Both the position numbers and the translations under genes were made by a program. A model generated the notes under the pieces. The model had not been told where the DNA came from. It saw only the letters and a program-made list of their open reading frames with translations, and ran no database searches. A stretch of 64,000 nt of DNA from Jeotgalicoccus meleagridis (GTDB taxonomy: Bacteria > Bacillota > Bacilli > Staphylococcales > Salinicoccaceae): NCBI RefSeq assembly GCF_903994045.1, contig NZ_CAJEWD010000003.1, positions 372,001 to 436,000 on the forward strand, read 5' to 3'. Below are positions 16,117 through 24,328 of this stretch, one piece after another. How positions within the stretch are numbered: the stretch's first letter is position 1; each line of letters starts with the position of its first letter.

Positions 16117-17340
16117 TCAGTATTTTTTAAATAATAGTGATGCGTTATGTCCACCAAAGCCAAAAGAGTTAGATAGGGCGTAGTTGATTGTTTGACTGCG
16201 GCCTTTTAGTGGCACAAAGTCCAGGTCAAATTCAGGCTGGTGTAAGCCAAGCGTTGGTGGGATAAACGACTCATTTATCGCTTTAATGCTGACTAAGGCC
16301 TCAAGTGCCCCAGATGCCCCAAACATATGTCCAGTGTAACTTTTAGTACTGGAAATTGCTGTTTTTTTACTCTCTTTGCCAAAAGCGATTTTAATGGCTC
16401 GTGTTTCACTCTCATCATTTAATGGTGTCGACGTACCGTGAGCATTTATATAAGAGACTTCAGTAGGACTAACCTTTGCCATATTTAAAGCTTGGCTCAT
16501 CGCTCTAGCAGCACTTTCTGCCGATGGATCCGGTGCTGTGGCATGATAGGCATCCGTAGTTGCCCCGTAGCCAACAATTTCGGCATAGATAGGTGCCTGT
16601 CTTTTCTCAGCTGAAGCTAGAGATTCTAGCATCAATATTCCAGCACCTTCAGCAGGAATAAAACCATCGCGTTCTTTATCGAATGGCCTCATGGCAGAAT
16701 CAGGATCATCATTAGTAGACATTGCTCTTAAAACTGAAAAACCACTGTAGGTAGAATCGCTCAAAGTACCTTCCGCACCACCTGCTAAACAGGCGGATAA
16801 TTGGCCAGTTTTAATTTTTAAAAAGGCTTCTCCTATAGCGTTTGTACCACTAGCACAGGCTGTTGCTATGGACATAGAAGGACCTTTGATGTGATAGTGC
16901 AAGGCAATATTCGCTGCTGCCATATTACCAGGAGTCTTAATGTGGAAAAAAGGTTCGACTTTATTCGGTCCCTTACTAGCTAGCTTCAGAACATTCTCTT
17001 CCATGGATACATAACCACCGGAGCCAGAACCAACAATCACACCGATGTCGTATTGATTATCCTTAGTGATTTCGAAATGGCTATCTATTAGCGCTTGATG
17101 GCTTGCTGCTAAGGCATATTGTGAAAACAAGTCCATGCGCCTGATTTCTTTTCTATCAATAAAAGAAGAGGGATCAAAGTTTTTCACCTGACCAGCGAGT
17201 TTAGTCTTGTAATGTTTTGGATCGATACGACTGGCAAGAGAAATACCATGTTGACTGTTTATAAGACTGTTCCAGGTCTCATCTACATCAAGACCAATTG
17301 GATTTACTGTCCCCATACCTGTAATTACCACTCTGTTCAT
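16117..17340 (-). CDS. fabF: 3-oxoacyl-ACP synthase II-like (FabF/KAS II paralogue)
   Basis: A 407-residue thiolase-fold condensing enzyme that extends acyl-ACP with malonyl-ACP. The catalytic triad is complete: Cys162 in TACASGTNAIG, His301 in NAHGTSTPLND and His338 in YTGHMFGASG. The C-terminal SNSFGFGGHNASLLFK is typical. Full length. The ATG at 17340 follows AGAGGTG; an earlier in-frame start at 17358 lies upstream of that site. It is the first gene of an operon with degV and plsX, whereas the main fabF of Firmicutes normally follows fabH, so this is probably an extra copy. Confidence 0.88.
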   Translation of the reverse strand: MNRVVITGMGTVNPIGLDVDETWNSLINSQHGISLASRIDPKHYKTKLAGQVKNFDPSSFIDRKEIRRMDLFSQYALAASHQALIDSHFEITKDNQYDIGVIVGSGSGGYVSMEENVLKLASKGPNKVEPFFHIKTPGNMAAANIALHYHIKGPSMSIATACASGTNAIGEAFLKIKTGQLSACLAGGAEGTLSDSTYSGFSVLRAMSTNDDPDSAMRPFDKERDGFIPAEGAGILMLESLASAEKRQAPIYAEIVGYGATTDAYHATAPDPSAESAARAMSQALNMAKVSPTEVSYINAHGTSTPLNDESETRAIKIAFGKESKKTAISSTKSYTGHMFGASGALEALVSIKAINESFIPPTLGLHQPEFDLDFVPLKGRSQTINYALSNSFGFGGHNASLLFKKY

Positions 17341-17387
17341 TTTGTCACCTCTAAACATTGTTACAAAAAGGTCTTGTATTTGACCAT

Positions 17388-17396
17388 ATTATATCA
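17388..17396 (-). promoter_or_regulatory. Extended -10 promoter of the fabF-degV-plsX operon
   Basis: On the minus strand TGATATAAT (TGn plus TATAAT) stands about 50 bp before the fabF start; no convincing -35 hexamer and no full FapR site are visible. Confidence 0.5.
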
Positions 17397-17533
17397 TACA
17401 GCTAGGGATTAAAGCCTTGTAAACAATTCATAAAAAAAGGTAAAAATATCCTTCAAATTTTTGACACAATTGATGATGAAATATACAATTAGGGGGAGTC
17501 TGTTTTAAACAATTTTAATGAGGGGGTATGAGC

Positions 17534-18328
17534 ATGGCTGACGAAAAAAATGAGAAAGTTTTCTCCCGTCGTGATTTTCTAAAAACAACTGGTGTAGCAG
17601 CTGGGGGAATTGCTGGTGGTGCTTTACTAGGTGGCTTTACTGGATTTAAGTTTGGAGAGGATCAAACTGAGGAAGGTGACGCGAATACAGAGACTGGTGG
17701 AGAAACTGCATCTGGCGAAGGAGAGTCAGGCAGTTCACTTGTAGATGCTAGAACTTACATTAGTAGACAAGAAGACTTTGCAGCACTCGCAGCAGCAACA
17801 GAGAGAATCTACCCAGAAGACGATAATGGTCCAGGTGCGATTGAACTTGGTGTACCGTACTTTATCGATAGACAGTTATACGGAACATGGGGTACAAATG
17901 GTACGGATTACCGTATGGGACCGTTTAGACCAATGTCTTCGGACACACATGGTCGTCAAGAAAAGATGGACCGTGGTGAGATGTTCTTAATGGGTATTAG
18001 ACGAATGATGTCTTATGCAACAGAAGAATATGACGATGATTTTGTAAATCTTGACGGTGAACAGCAAGATGAAATTCTTAAGGCATTTGAAGCGGATGAA
18101 GTCGAAATTGAAGGAATGAGATCGTCTGCCTTCTTCTCACTTTTAAGAAGTACAACAATTGAAGGTGTCTATTCTGACCCAACATATGGTGGTAACCGTA
18201 ATATGGAAGGTTGGAAGATGATTCAATATCCAGGTCCTAGAATGGGATGGATGGACCAAATAACAGCAGAAGAGTTCCAAGAGATTGAACCAGAAGCTCT
18301 TAGAGCTTACCAAGGGGGCGGAATGTAA
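17534..18328 (+). CDS. Tat-exported gluconate 2-dehydrogenase subunit 3-like protein
   Basis: A 264-residue protein with a twin-arginine signal (SRRDFLK, Arg12-Arg13, then a Gly/Ala-rich hydrophobic stretch) and a Gly/Glu/Ser-rich spacer (about 40-70) before the subunit-3 domain. Such subunits carry the partner flavoprotein, which lacks its own signal, across the membrane folded with its cofactor. The ATG at 17534 is preferred because GAGGGGG ends seven bases before it; an ATG at 17528 directly abuts that site. The stop overlaps the next start (TAATG), so the two are translated together. Confidence 0.88.
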   Translation: MADEKNEKVFSRRDFLKTTGVAAGGIAGGALLGGFTGFKFGEDQTEEGDANTETGGETASGEGESGSSLVDARTYISRQEDFAALAAATERIYPEDDNGPGAIELGVPYFIDRQLYGTWGTNGTDYRMGPFRPMSSDTHGRQEKMDRGEMFLMGIRRMMSYATEEYDDDFVNLDGEQQDEILKAFEADEVEIEGMRSSAFFSLLRSTTIEGVYSDPTYGGNRNMEGWKMIQYPGPRMGWMDQITAEEFQEIEPEALRAYQGGGM

Positions 18329-20082
18329 TGGCGACTGAATTAGAAAAAGTAGATGTTGTCGTTGTCGGCATGGGCTGGGCTGGCGGTATCGTCAGTGCTG
18401 AACTTGCTAAAGCAGGCAAAAATGTAGTCGGCTTAGAGAAGGGTCATAATGCAAAGCGTAGTGACTACATTGGTGTTAAAGACGAATTAAGATTTGATAA
18501 TAGATTTGAGATCATGCAAACACTTAAAGGTGACACGATTACATCTAGAAACGAAATTGATGAAACAGCCCTACCAATTCGTACGATGAAAGATATGCAA
18601 CTTGGTGCTGACGTTGGTGGAGCGAGTGTTCACTGGGCAGGTGCGACTTATCGTTACTGGCCATATGAATTTGAAATTCGTAGCCAAACAATCGAGCGCT
18701 ACGGTGAGGATAAAATTCCTGATGACATGAACCTACAAGACTGGGGTATTACTTACGAAGAGTTAGAACCATATTATGAAAAATGGGAAAAAACGGCTGG
18801 TATTTCAGGTGAACAAGATCCTCTTGCACCTGAGCGTAAGATGGAATGGCCAAACCCACCGTTAAATGAAACGCCATCTTTAAAATTATTTAAAGAAGCA
18901 ACAGCGAATCTCGGATTACATCCTTTCCAAATCGCTGCAGGAAACATGTCACAAAACTATGAAAACCCTGATGGTGAAAAACTGAATGCATGTATGTACT
19001 GTTCATTCTGTACACGTGCAGGTTGTGACTTTGATGCAAAATCAGATCCATTAGCAACAGTTGTTCCAACAGCACTTAGACATGATAACTTCGAATTAAG
19101 AACACGCGCTAACGTACGTCGTGTCTTATATGATGAAGATAACCAAAAAGCAACAGGTGTTATGTATACAGATGAGCAAACAGGTGAAGAATTCGAACAA
19201 CCTGCAGATGTTGTCGTCTTAGCTGCCTTTGCCTTTTCAAACAACCGTTTACTTATGTTATCTGACATTGGTGAGCAGTATGATCCAGAAACACGTGAAG
19301 GTGTAATTGGTAGAAACTTTAATGGTCAGTATAACTCTGCTTTCCACGGTGCAGTTGGTTACTTTGAGAACGAGAAATGGAACCTTTACATGGGAGCTGG
19401 GGCACTTGGTGCTGCGGTAAATGACTATGCAGCGGATAACTTTGACCACACTGATTTGGACTTTATCGGTGGCGGCGCTATTGAGTTAAGACAGTATGGT
19501 TTTGCTGCGATTTCAAGTAGTAATAACTATCCTAAAGATACTCCAAGCTGGGGTGCAGAATATAAGAAGCAATCACTGAAATATGCTTATAGTGCACTGC
19601 ATATTTGGTATACAAGTATCGCAATGTCTTACTGGCATAATTACTTAGACTTAGACCCAACATACAAAGATGAGTACGGTGATCCATTACTTCGTGCAAC
19701 ATATAAATTTGGTTCAAATGAACGTCCAATTGCTGAATTTGGAGTAGAAAAATGTGTTGAGATCATGGAAGAAATGGGAGCAGATATTGTTGAAGCGGAT
19801 GAAATTCCAGATGAGTTCGACCATGTCTTCTCAGGTGGACACTACACTGGTGGCGTCGTTATGGGAGCAGATCCAGAAACGTCAGCAGTAAACAGTTACT
19901 TACAAATGTGGGATGTAGATAATCTATTCGTAGTCGGCGGTTCAGCCTTCCCACAATTCGGAGGACATCACCCAACACCAACAATCGGTGCCTTAGCATA
20001 TCGTGCGGCTGAAGGTGTTGAGCGTTACTTAGAAGAAGAAGGACAACTAGTAGAACCAGAAACTGAAAGTTCAAATGCTTAA
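18328..20082 (+). CDS. GMC-family oxidoreductase, gluconate/polyol dehydrogenase large subunit
   Basis: A 584-residue FAD enzyme. The N-terminal Rossmann loop is VGMGWAGG (about 13-20), the substrate-side GMC segment is GGASVHWAG (97-105), and the C-terminal active-site region has FGGHHPTPTIGALAYRAAEG. Four Cys at 222, 225, 228 and 233 (C-x2-C-x2-C-x4-C) could hold an iron-sulfur cluster, as in FAD-dependent glucose dehydrogenase. It has no signal peptide and probably hitch-hikes with subunit 3 via Tat, so a sugar acid, sugar or alcohol would be oxidised outside the membrane. No cytochrome c subunit is encoded nearby; electrons may go straight to quinone. Confidence 0.88.
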   Translation: MATELEKVDVVVVGMGWAGGIVSAELAKAGKNVVGLEKGHNAKRSDYIGVKDELRFDNRFEIMQTLKGDTITSRNEIDETALPIRTMKDMQLGADVGGASVHWAGATYRYWPYEFEIRSQTIERYGEDKIPDDMNLQDWGITYEELEPYYEKWEKTAGISGEQDPLAPERKMEWPNPPLNETPSLKLFKEATANLGLHPFQIAAGNMSQNYENPDGEKLNACMYCSFCTRAGCDFDAKSDPLATVVPTALRHDNFELRTRANVRRVLYDEDNQKATGVMYTDEQTGEEFEQPADVVVLAAFAFSNNRLLMLSDIGEQYDPETREGVIGRNFNGQYNSAFHGAVGYFENEKWNLYMGAGALGAAVNDYAADNFDHTDLDFIGGGAIELRQYGFAAISSSNNYPKDTPSWGAEYKKQSLKYAYSALHIWYTSIAMSYWHNYLDLDPTYKDEYGDPLLRATYKFGSNERPIAEFGVEKCVEIMEEMGADIVEADEIPDEFDHVFSGGHYTGGVVMGADPETSAVNSYLQMWDVDNLFVVGGSAFPQFGGHHPTPTIGALAYRAAEGVERYLEEEGQLVEPETESSNA

Positions 20083-20091
20083 ATATTTATG

Positions 20092-20124
20092 AGACCGACT
20101 GATGAATCAGTCGGTCTTTTTTTA
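20092..20124 (+). terminator. Terminator after the GMC gene
   Basis: GACCGACTGAT pairs with the downstream CAGTCGGTC around a short loop, followed by seven T. Confidence 0.88.
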
Positions 20125-20183
20125 CTTGGAGTATAAGCTAAGCAAAAGTGTATAATTAAGATATATGAAAAGGGGGATTTTGT

Positions 20184-21212
20184 GTGTTTAAACAAGAAGA
20201 AACGGTACAGTTTTTAAAAGAGTTACTGACAATTAATAGTCCAACAGGTTATACAAGTGACGCCATTCACTTCCTTAAAGGTGCAGTGGAGAATCTTGGT
20301 TATGAAGCGAGCTTAACACCTAAAGGAAATCTACTTGTTAATGTTGAAGGGGAAGATAAAGAAATAAGTAGAGGTTTAAGTGCCCATGTAGATACGCTAG
20401 GTTTAATGGTGCGTTCTATTAATGAAGATGGTACTTTATCATTAACAAAACTCGGTGGACCTTTAACTCCAACTTTAGATGGTGAATATTGTGATATTAT
20501 CACACGTGATGAGACGGTCTATACAGGTACTATACTTTCTAAATCACCGTCTATTCATGTCTTCAAAGATGCATCTACTAAAGAAAGAGATATAGACAAC
20601 TTAGTAGTTAAACTAGATGAACGCGTTGAAAACAAAGAGGATGTTAAAAAGTTAGGCATTCAAAATGGGGATTTTATTGCCTATGATCCTAAAGTCTCAG
20701 TGACGAAATCTGGTTTTATTAAATCGAGATTTTTAGATGATAAAGCGTCAGTTGCACTTTTAATCAGCATTTTAAAAATGTTAAAAGAAGAAAATGTAAC
20801 ACCTAAAACGAATCTCACTTTTATTTTTTCTACTTATGAAGAAGTCGGTCATGGTGCTGCATGGATTCCAGAAGATATCAGTGAATTACTAGCAGTTGAT
20901 ATGGGATGTATAGGACTTGATTTAGATTGCACAGAATATGATGTGTCGATTTGTGCCAAAGATTCGTCAGGTCCATATGATTATGAACTGACAAGTAAGC
21001 TCATTAATTTTGCTAAAGAAGACAACTTAAATTATGCAGTAGACATTTATCCAATGTACGGTAGTGATGCATCCGCTGCACTTTCAGGTGGTGCAAATAT
21101 AAGAGCAGCCCTAATCGGTCCAGGTGTTGCAAGCAGTCACGGCATGGAACGTACTCATGTAGATGCTTTGAAGAACACCTTTGAATTAATCAGCAAATAT
21201 ATTATGAACTAG
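20184..21212 (+). CDS. M42-family metallo-aminopeptidase
   Basis: A 342-residue peptidase of the M42 (glutamyl/deblocking aminopeptidase) family. Metal and catalytic sites are visible in order: SAHVDTLG (about residue 66-73), RFLDDKAS (about 180), TYEEVGHG (about 214-221), AVDMG and GVASSHGMERTH near the C-terminus. These enzymes act as large cytoplasmic assemblies that trim peptides from the N-terminus. GTG start with AGGGGGAT about six bases upstream. Single gene. Confidence 0.85.
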   Translation: MFKQEETVQFLKELLTINSPTGYTSDAIHFLKGAVENLGYEASLTPKGNLLVNVEGEDKEISRGLSAHVDTLGLMVRSINEDGTLSLTKLGGPLTPTLDGEYCDIITRDETVYTGTILSKSPSIHVFKDASTKERDIDNLVVKLDERVENKEDVKKLGIQNGDFIAYDPKVSVTKSGFIKSRFLDDKASVALLISILKMLKEENVTPKTNLTFIFSTYEEVGHGAAWIPEDISELLAVDMGCIGLDLDCTEYDVSICAKDSSGPYDYELTSKLINFAKEDNLNYAVDIYPMYGSDASAALSGGANIRAALIGPGVASSHGMERTHVDALKNTFELISKYIMN

Positions 21213-21283
21213 GTGACAAAATAGAATTAGAATCATTATTGTAGGGTAATGGAAAGTAAGACAATTTCCACAAGGTGATAGTA

Positions 21284-21688
21284 GTGCGTAAACTAGAATA
21301 TGTTGTAATGAATTTTATCTTTCCAGCAGTAGTTATATATACTATAGTTTGTGATTTTTTATATGAACATGAGTGGGTTACCTTTGGCCTCCAATTCGGG
21401 CCATTATTTGCAACGATTGCTTTTATTATATTGATGGTGCTATTGGATTCACGGGATTCAGAAGACATTGAGGAAACTGAAGCAGATAAAAAAGCAGGGC
21501 AAAACAGAGTTATATTCATCATTGTTCTAATCATTTCTTTAAATATATTTTGGGGTCAGCCTCAAATGTCTGTTCTGAACATTACACGCTTTGAATTTTG
21601 GCTAGTATTTATAATTCTGCCTTTAATGAATAAATTTGATTATAAAAAGAGAACTGATAATGCTCGGAGTGAAAAAAGAACATTTTGA
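21284..21688 (+). CDS. Small membrane protein of unknown function
   Basis: A 134-residue protein with about four hydrophobic segments (two near the N-terminus, two after an acidic loop with DSRDSEDIEETEADK at about 55-70) and a basic tail. I do not recognise a family. The GTG at 21284 lies six bases after AAGGTG and is preferred over the GTG at 21275, which is part of that site. A strong hairpin follows. Confidence 0.5.
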   Translation: MRKLEYVVMNFIFPAVVIYTIVCDFLYEHEWVTFGLQFGPLFATIAFIILMVLLDSRDSEDIEETEADKKAGQNRVIFIIVLIISLNIFWGQPQMSVLNITRFEFWLVFIILPLMNKFDYKKRTDNARSEKRTF

Positions 21689-21740
21689 TAAGAGAGTGGT
21701 CATGACTTATCACCACTTCTAATATCCTACTTAAACCAAA

Positions 21741-21782
21741 AAAGACAGCTTAGAAATTTTTAGATTTCTAAGCTGTCTTTCT
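21741..21782. terminator. Bidirectional terminator
   Basis: AAGACAGCTTAGAAAT pairs with ATTTCTAAGCTGTCTT around a TTTTAG loop, with A- and T-rich flanks, between the small membrane gene and tRNA-Ala. Confidence 0.85.
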
Positions 21783-21792
21783 TATTTTTTAA

Positions 21793-21865
21793 TGGAGCCA
21801 AGGGGGTTCGAACCCCTGACCTTTGCACTGCCAGCGCAACGCTCTCCCAGCTGAGCTATGGCCCC
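21793..21865 (-). tRNA. tRNA-Ala (GGC)
   Basis: The minus strand folds into a full cloverleaf of 73 bases: acceptor GGGGCCA/TGGCTCC, D arm GCTC...GAGC, anticodon stem TTGCG/TGCAA with loop CTGGCAG (anticodon GGC), variable AGGTC, T arm AGGGG-TTCGAAC-CCCCT and discriminator A. The G3-U70 pair that marks tRNA-Ala is present. The 3' CCA is not encoded beyond the discriminator. Confidence 0.97.
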
Positions 21866-21913
21866 CAACAAACAATATATATAGTCTAAGCTAAACTTGA
21901 ACTTAATTCAAGC

Positions 21914-22594
21914 TTAGCTGAAGAAGTTGAAAATTACATACATAAGTGGCACTACGAGTAGGGCTGGTAGATAGTTCATTGTTTTAAAGGATTTGATGTT
22001 TAAAATTCCTAGACCGGCCATCAAAATTAAAATACCACCAATAATATTAACTTCGTTTAATATATCTACGTTGATTGAACTTTCCATAAACAAGGCAAAC
22101 AAGTAGATTGAGCCTTGCCAAAGAAAGACCGCAACTGCGGACAAGACAATGCCAAAGCCGAAGGTTGAAGCGAGGACAATAGAAGTGATACCATCCAGAA
22201 TCCCATTAGTAATCAGGTATGTGTAGTTTTGATTCACTGCAGCTTCAACTGGTCCGAGTATAGATAAGGTTCCAATACAATAAAGTAAAATAGCAGTGGA
22301 TAAGCCTTGAGCTAAATCTCCTTTTGAATATTTACTAACAGCATTATTAAATTTATCTTCTAGGTTTAACATCTGTCCGATTACGCCACCTAAAGCTAAC
22401 GATAAAATAAATAAAACTGGAAATTTACTTTCAGGCATATATTGAACGATAGCATTGACACCTATGGCGAATGCAACCAAGCCCATAGCAGTCATCAGGA
22501 CATCGTGATATTCTTTTTTAATTCCTTTGTTGAAGAGACTGCCAATCGTTGATCCTATGATGATCATTATTACATTAAAAATAGTGCCTATCAT
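21914..22594 (-). CDS. DUF554 (YdfK-type) membrane protein
   Basis: A 226-residue protein with about seven hydrophobic segments, beginning MIGTIFNVIMIIIGSTIGSLF and containing GLVAFAIGVNAI and the NGILDGITSIVLASTFG segment typical of DUF554. Members are putative transporters; the substrate is unknown. AAGGAG lies before the ATG. It follows the tRNA-Ala gene on the strand, but reads from its own start 190 bp upstream of it. Confidence 0.8.
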   Translation of the reverse strand: MIGTIFNVIMIIIGSTIGSLFNKGIKKEYHDVLMTAMGLVAFAIGVNAIVQYMPESKFPVLFILSLALGGVIGQMLNLEDKFNNAVSKYSKGDLAQGLSTAILLYCIGTLSILGPVEAAVNQNYTYLITNGILDGITSIVLASTFGFGIVLSAVAVFLWQGSIYLFALFMESSINVDILNEVNIIGGILILMAGLGILNIKSFKTMNYLPALLVVPLMYVIFNFFS

Positions 22595-22696
22595 TAAAAA
22601 TTCTCCTTATTTCAAACGCAAGATAGTTATTATATTACGCTATTTTAGTATAAAGTAGTATGTGAAATAGAAATTTTTTGAATAGGGGTGTTGAAT

Positions 22697-23203
22697 ATGG
22701 CAGACAAATCGGTAGTAAACTTAACAATGGTAAGAGATTTTGAAGTGGAACCAGATAGAGTATTTGAAGCATGGACAAATCCAGAACTCTTTAGAAATTG
22801 GTTCATGACTCTACAAGCAACAAATAAAGTTGCAAAAAATGATTTACAAGTCGGTGGTGATTGGGAAGTCATTGACCACAGACAAGGCCAAGATTTCAGA
22901 GCCATCGGAACTTATAAAGAAATAGTAGACAATGAGAAATTAGTTTTCACTTTTAAGATGCCACAATTCAGCTCGGATGAAGATCTTTTATCAGTAGCTC
23001 TAAAGCAAACCCCAGCAGGAACGAATATGATCTTTTCACACGATATCACAGTATTACACGAAGATAATTGGACAAAAGAAGATATTGAAAGAGCAGAAAA
23101 GGAATATCATGACAGTACAGAAGAAGGCTATAACTATATGTTTATGGGCTTAAAAGAATTAGTAGAGACTGGCAAGGTCAGTTATACAGGAGAAGGAAAT
23201 TAA
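22697..23203 (+). CDS. SRPBCC/AHSA1-family protein
   Basis: A 168-residue protein with the START-like fold of the activator-of-Hsp90 ATPase homologue group: VRDFEVEPDRVFEAWTNPELFRNWF at the N-terminus, GGDWEVIDHRQG in the middle and a long C-terminal helix (about 130-160). Family members bind hydrophobic ligands, but none is known here. AGGGGTG lies six bases before the ATG at 22697, so the earlier in-frame GTG at 22688 is rejected. A terminator shared with the convergent gene follows. Confidence 0.8.
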   Translation: MADKSVVNLTMVRDFEVEPDRVFEAWTNPELFRNWFMTLQATNKVAKNDLQVGGDWEVIDHRQGQDFRAIGTYKEIVDNEKLVFTFKMPQFSSDEDLLSVALKQTPAGTNMIFSHDITVLHEDNWTKEDIERAEKEYHDSTEEGYNYMFMGLKELVETGKVSYTGEGN

Positions 23204-23206
23204 GAA

Positions 23207-23233
23207 AGAGCCCTGAATATTCATCAGGGCTCT
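23207..23233. terminator. Bidirectional terminator
   Basis: AGAGCCCTGA pairs with TCAGGGCTCT around a 7-base loop between two convergent genes. Confidence 0.75.
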
Positions 23234-23237
23234 AAAT

Positions 23238-24134
23238 TTATAAGTCGGTTTGGTCTACACCATAAGTGGCTTCTTCAACGCTAAAACCTTCAAAGACTAA
23301 TTGGTCTATTAATTCTACTCTTGAAAACGGCATAGTATCCAAATAATCAATTGCTTTAAGTTTAGCTTGTTCCTTCCAGTCAACCTCAATTTGATCGACC
23401 GCATAACTCGCATCTTCTGCAGGGTAACCTTCAAAAACTAGTTGGTCGACTAAACCAGATTTTGAAAACGGCATACTCTTCAAGTAACTTTCAGCCTGTT
23501 TTACAGCATTAGCTTGAGACATTGTCTCACCAGTTTTACTACTATTACTATTTTCTGCATCTTCAACTTGAGTCGCACCGTAGTTGGCTTCTTCTTCACT
23601 AAAACCTTCAAAGACCAATTGCTCAATTAAACCATCTTTTGAAAATGGCATAGTTTCCAAATAATCTTGAGCCTTAAGTTTAGCTTGCTCCATCCAGTCA
23701 ACATCTAGTTTTTCTACAACGTTAGTTGCTTCTTCTGTTGAATAGCCTTCAAACTCTAATTGATCTATTAGTCCAGATTTTGAAAAAGGCATTGTTGTAA
23801 TATATGTTTCCGCTATAAAATCAACTTCAGAGGAATTATCTACTTCAACTTCTTTTTCTTCTGTAATATCTTCAGTTTTTTCATCAGCGCTTACCTCTGT
23901 TGTTAAGTCATCACTTAAGCTGGATTCTTCTTCATTATCCAAATCAGTATCTGGTTCTGTGTCAGCTGTTGTTTTAGACTTACTGTCATTAGAAATATTA
24001 GCTTCCGGTTCTTCTTCTAAATCTTCATCGACTCCACCAATTAGATTGGATAACAAAATAATACCGATAAACAAGGTTGGGACAAGGAACCAAAGACGTT
24101 TGTAAAAAGGTTTTTTCACTTTTTCTTTAGACAT
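23238..24134 (-). CDS. Membrane-anchored protein with four Ltp-type repeats
   Basis: A 298-residue protein: basic N-terminus, one membrane segment (about 12-33), an acidic, low-complexity stalk (about 36-103) and four repeats of about 37 residues (104-141, 152-188, 209-247 and 258-293). Each has the pattern A..Y..TMPFSK.GLI.QL.FEG.S.EEA, the hallmark of the host-surface lipoprotein Ltp domain, here in two pairs joined by VDWxEQAKLKA. In Streptococcus phage TP-J34, Ltp blocks phage DNA injection. This chromosomal protein has a transmembrane anchor, not a lipobox, and twice the usual repeat number. Role unproven; phage exclusion or wall function are possible. Confidence 0.8.
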   Translation of the reverse strand: MSKEKVKKPFYKRLWFLVPTLFIGIILLSNLIGGVDEDLEEEPEANISNDSKSKTTADTEPDTDLDNEEESSLSDDLTTEVSADEKTEDITEEKEVEVDNSSEVDFIAETYITTMPFSKSGLIDQLEFEGYSTEEATNVVEKLDVDWMEQAKLKAQDYLETMPFSKDGLIEQLVFEGFSEEEANYGATQVEDAENSNSSKTGETMSQANAVKQAESYLKSMPFSKSGLVDQLVFEGYPAEDASYAVDQIEVDWKEQAKLKAIDYLDTMPFSRVELIDQLVFEGFSVEEATYGVDQTDL

Positions 24135-24328
24135 GTTTTCTCCTTTGAATTTATTTACAATATCAGGAATAATTGTATCATGATAACAAATATAAAACCA
24201 TTAATTTGAATAGAATTCGAAATAAATTCAAAATCATATTTATATCTTAAATTCTAAGCAAGTTAGTTAGAATAAAGGTATGATAGATAAAAGATTATTT
24301 GAAAGTTTTTTAAAAAAGGGGAATGAAT

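Noticed and set aside
14259-17340. Main fatty-acid synthesis cluster
   Set aside because: No fapR, fabD, fabG, acpP or fabH is next to these genes, and the PlsX has changed motifs; an accessory set is more likely.
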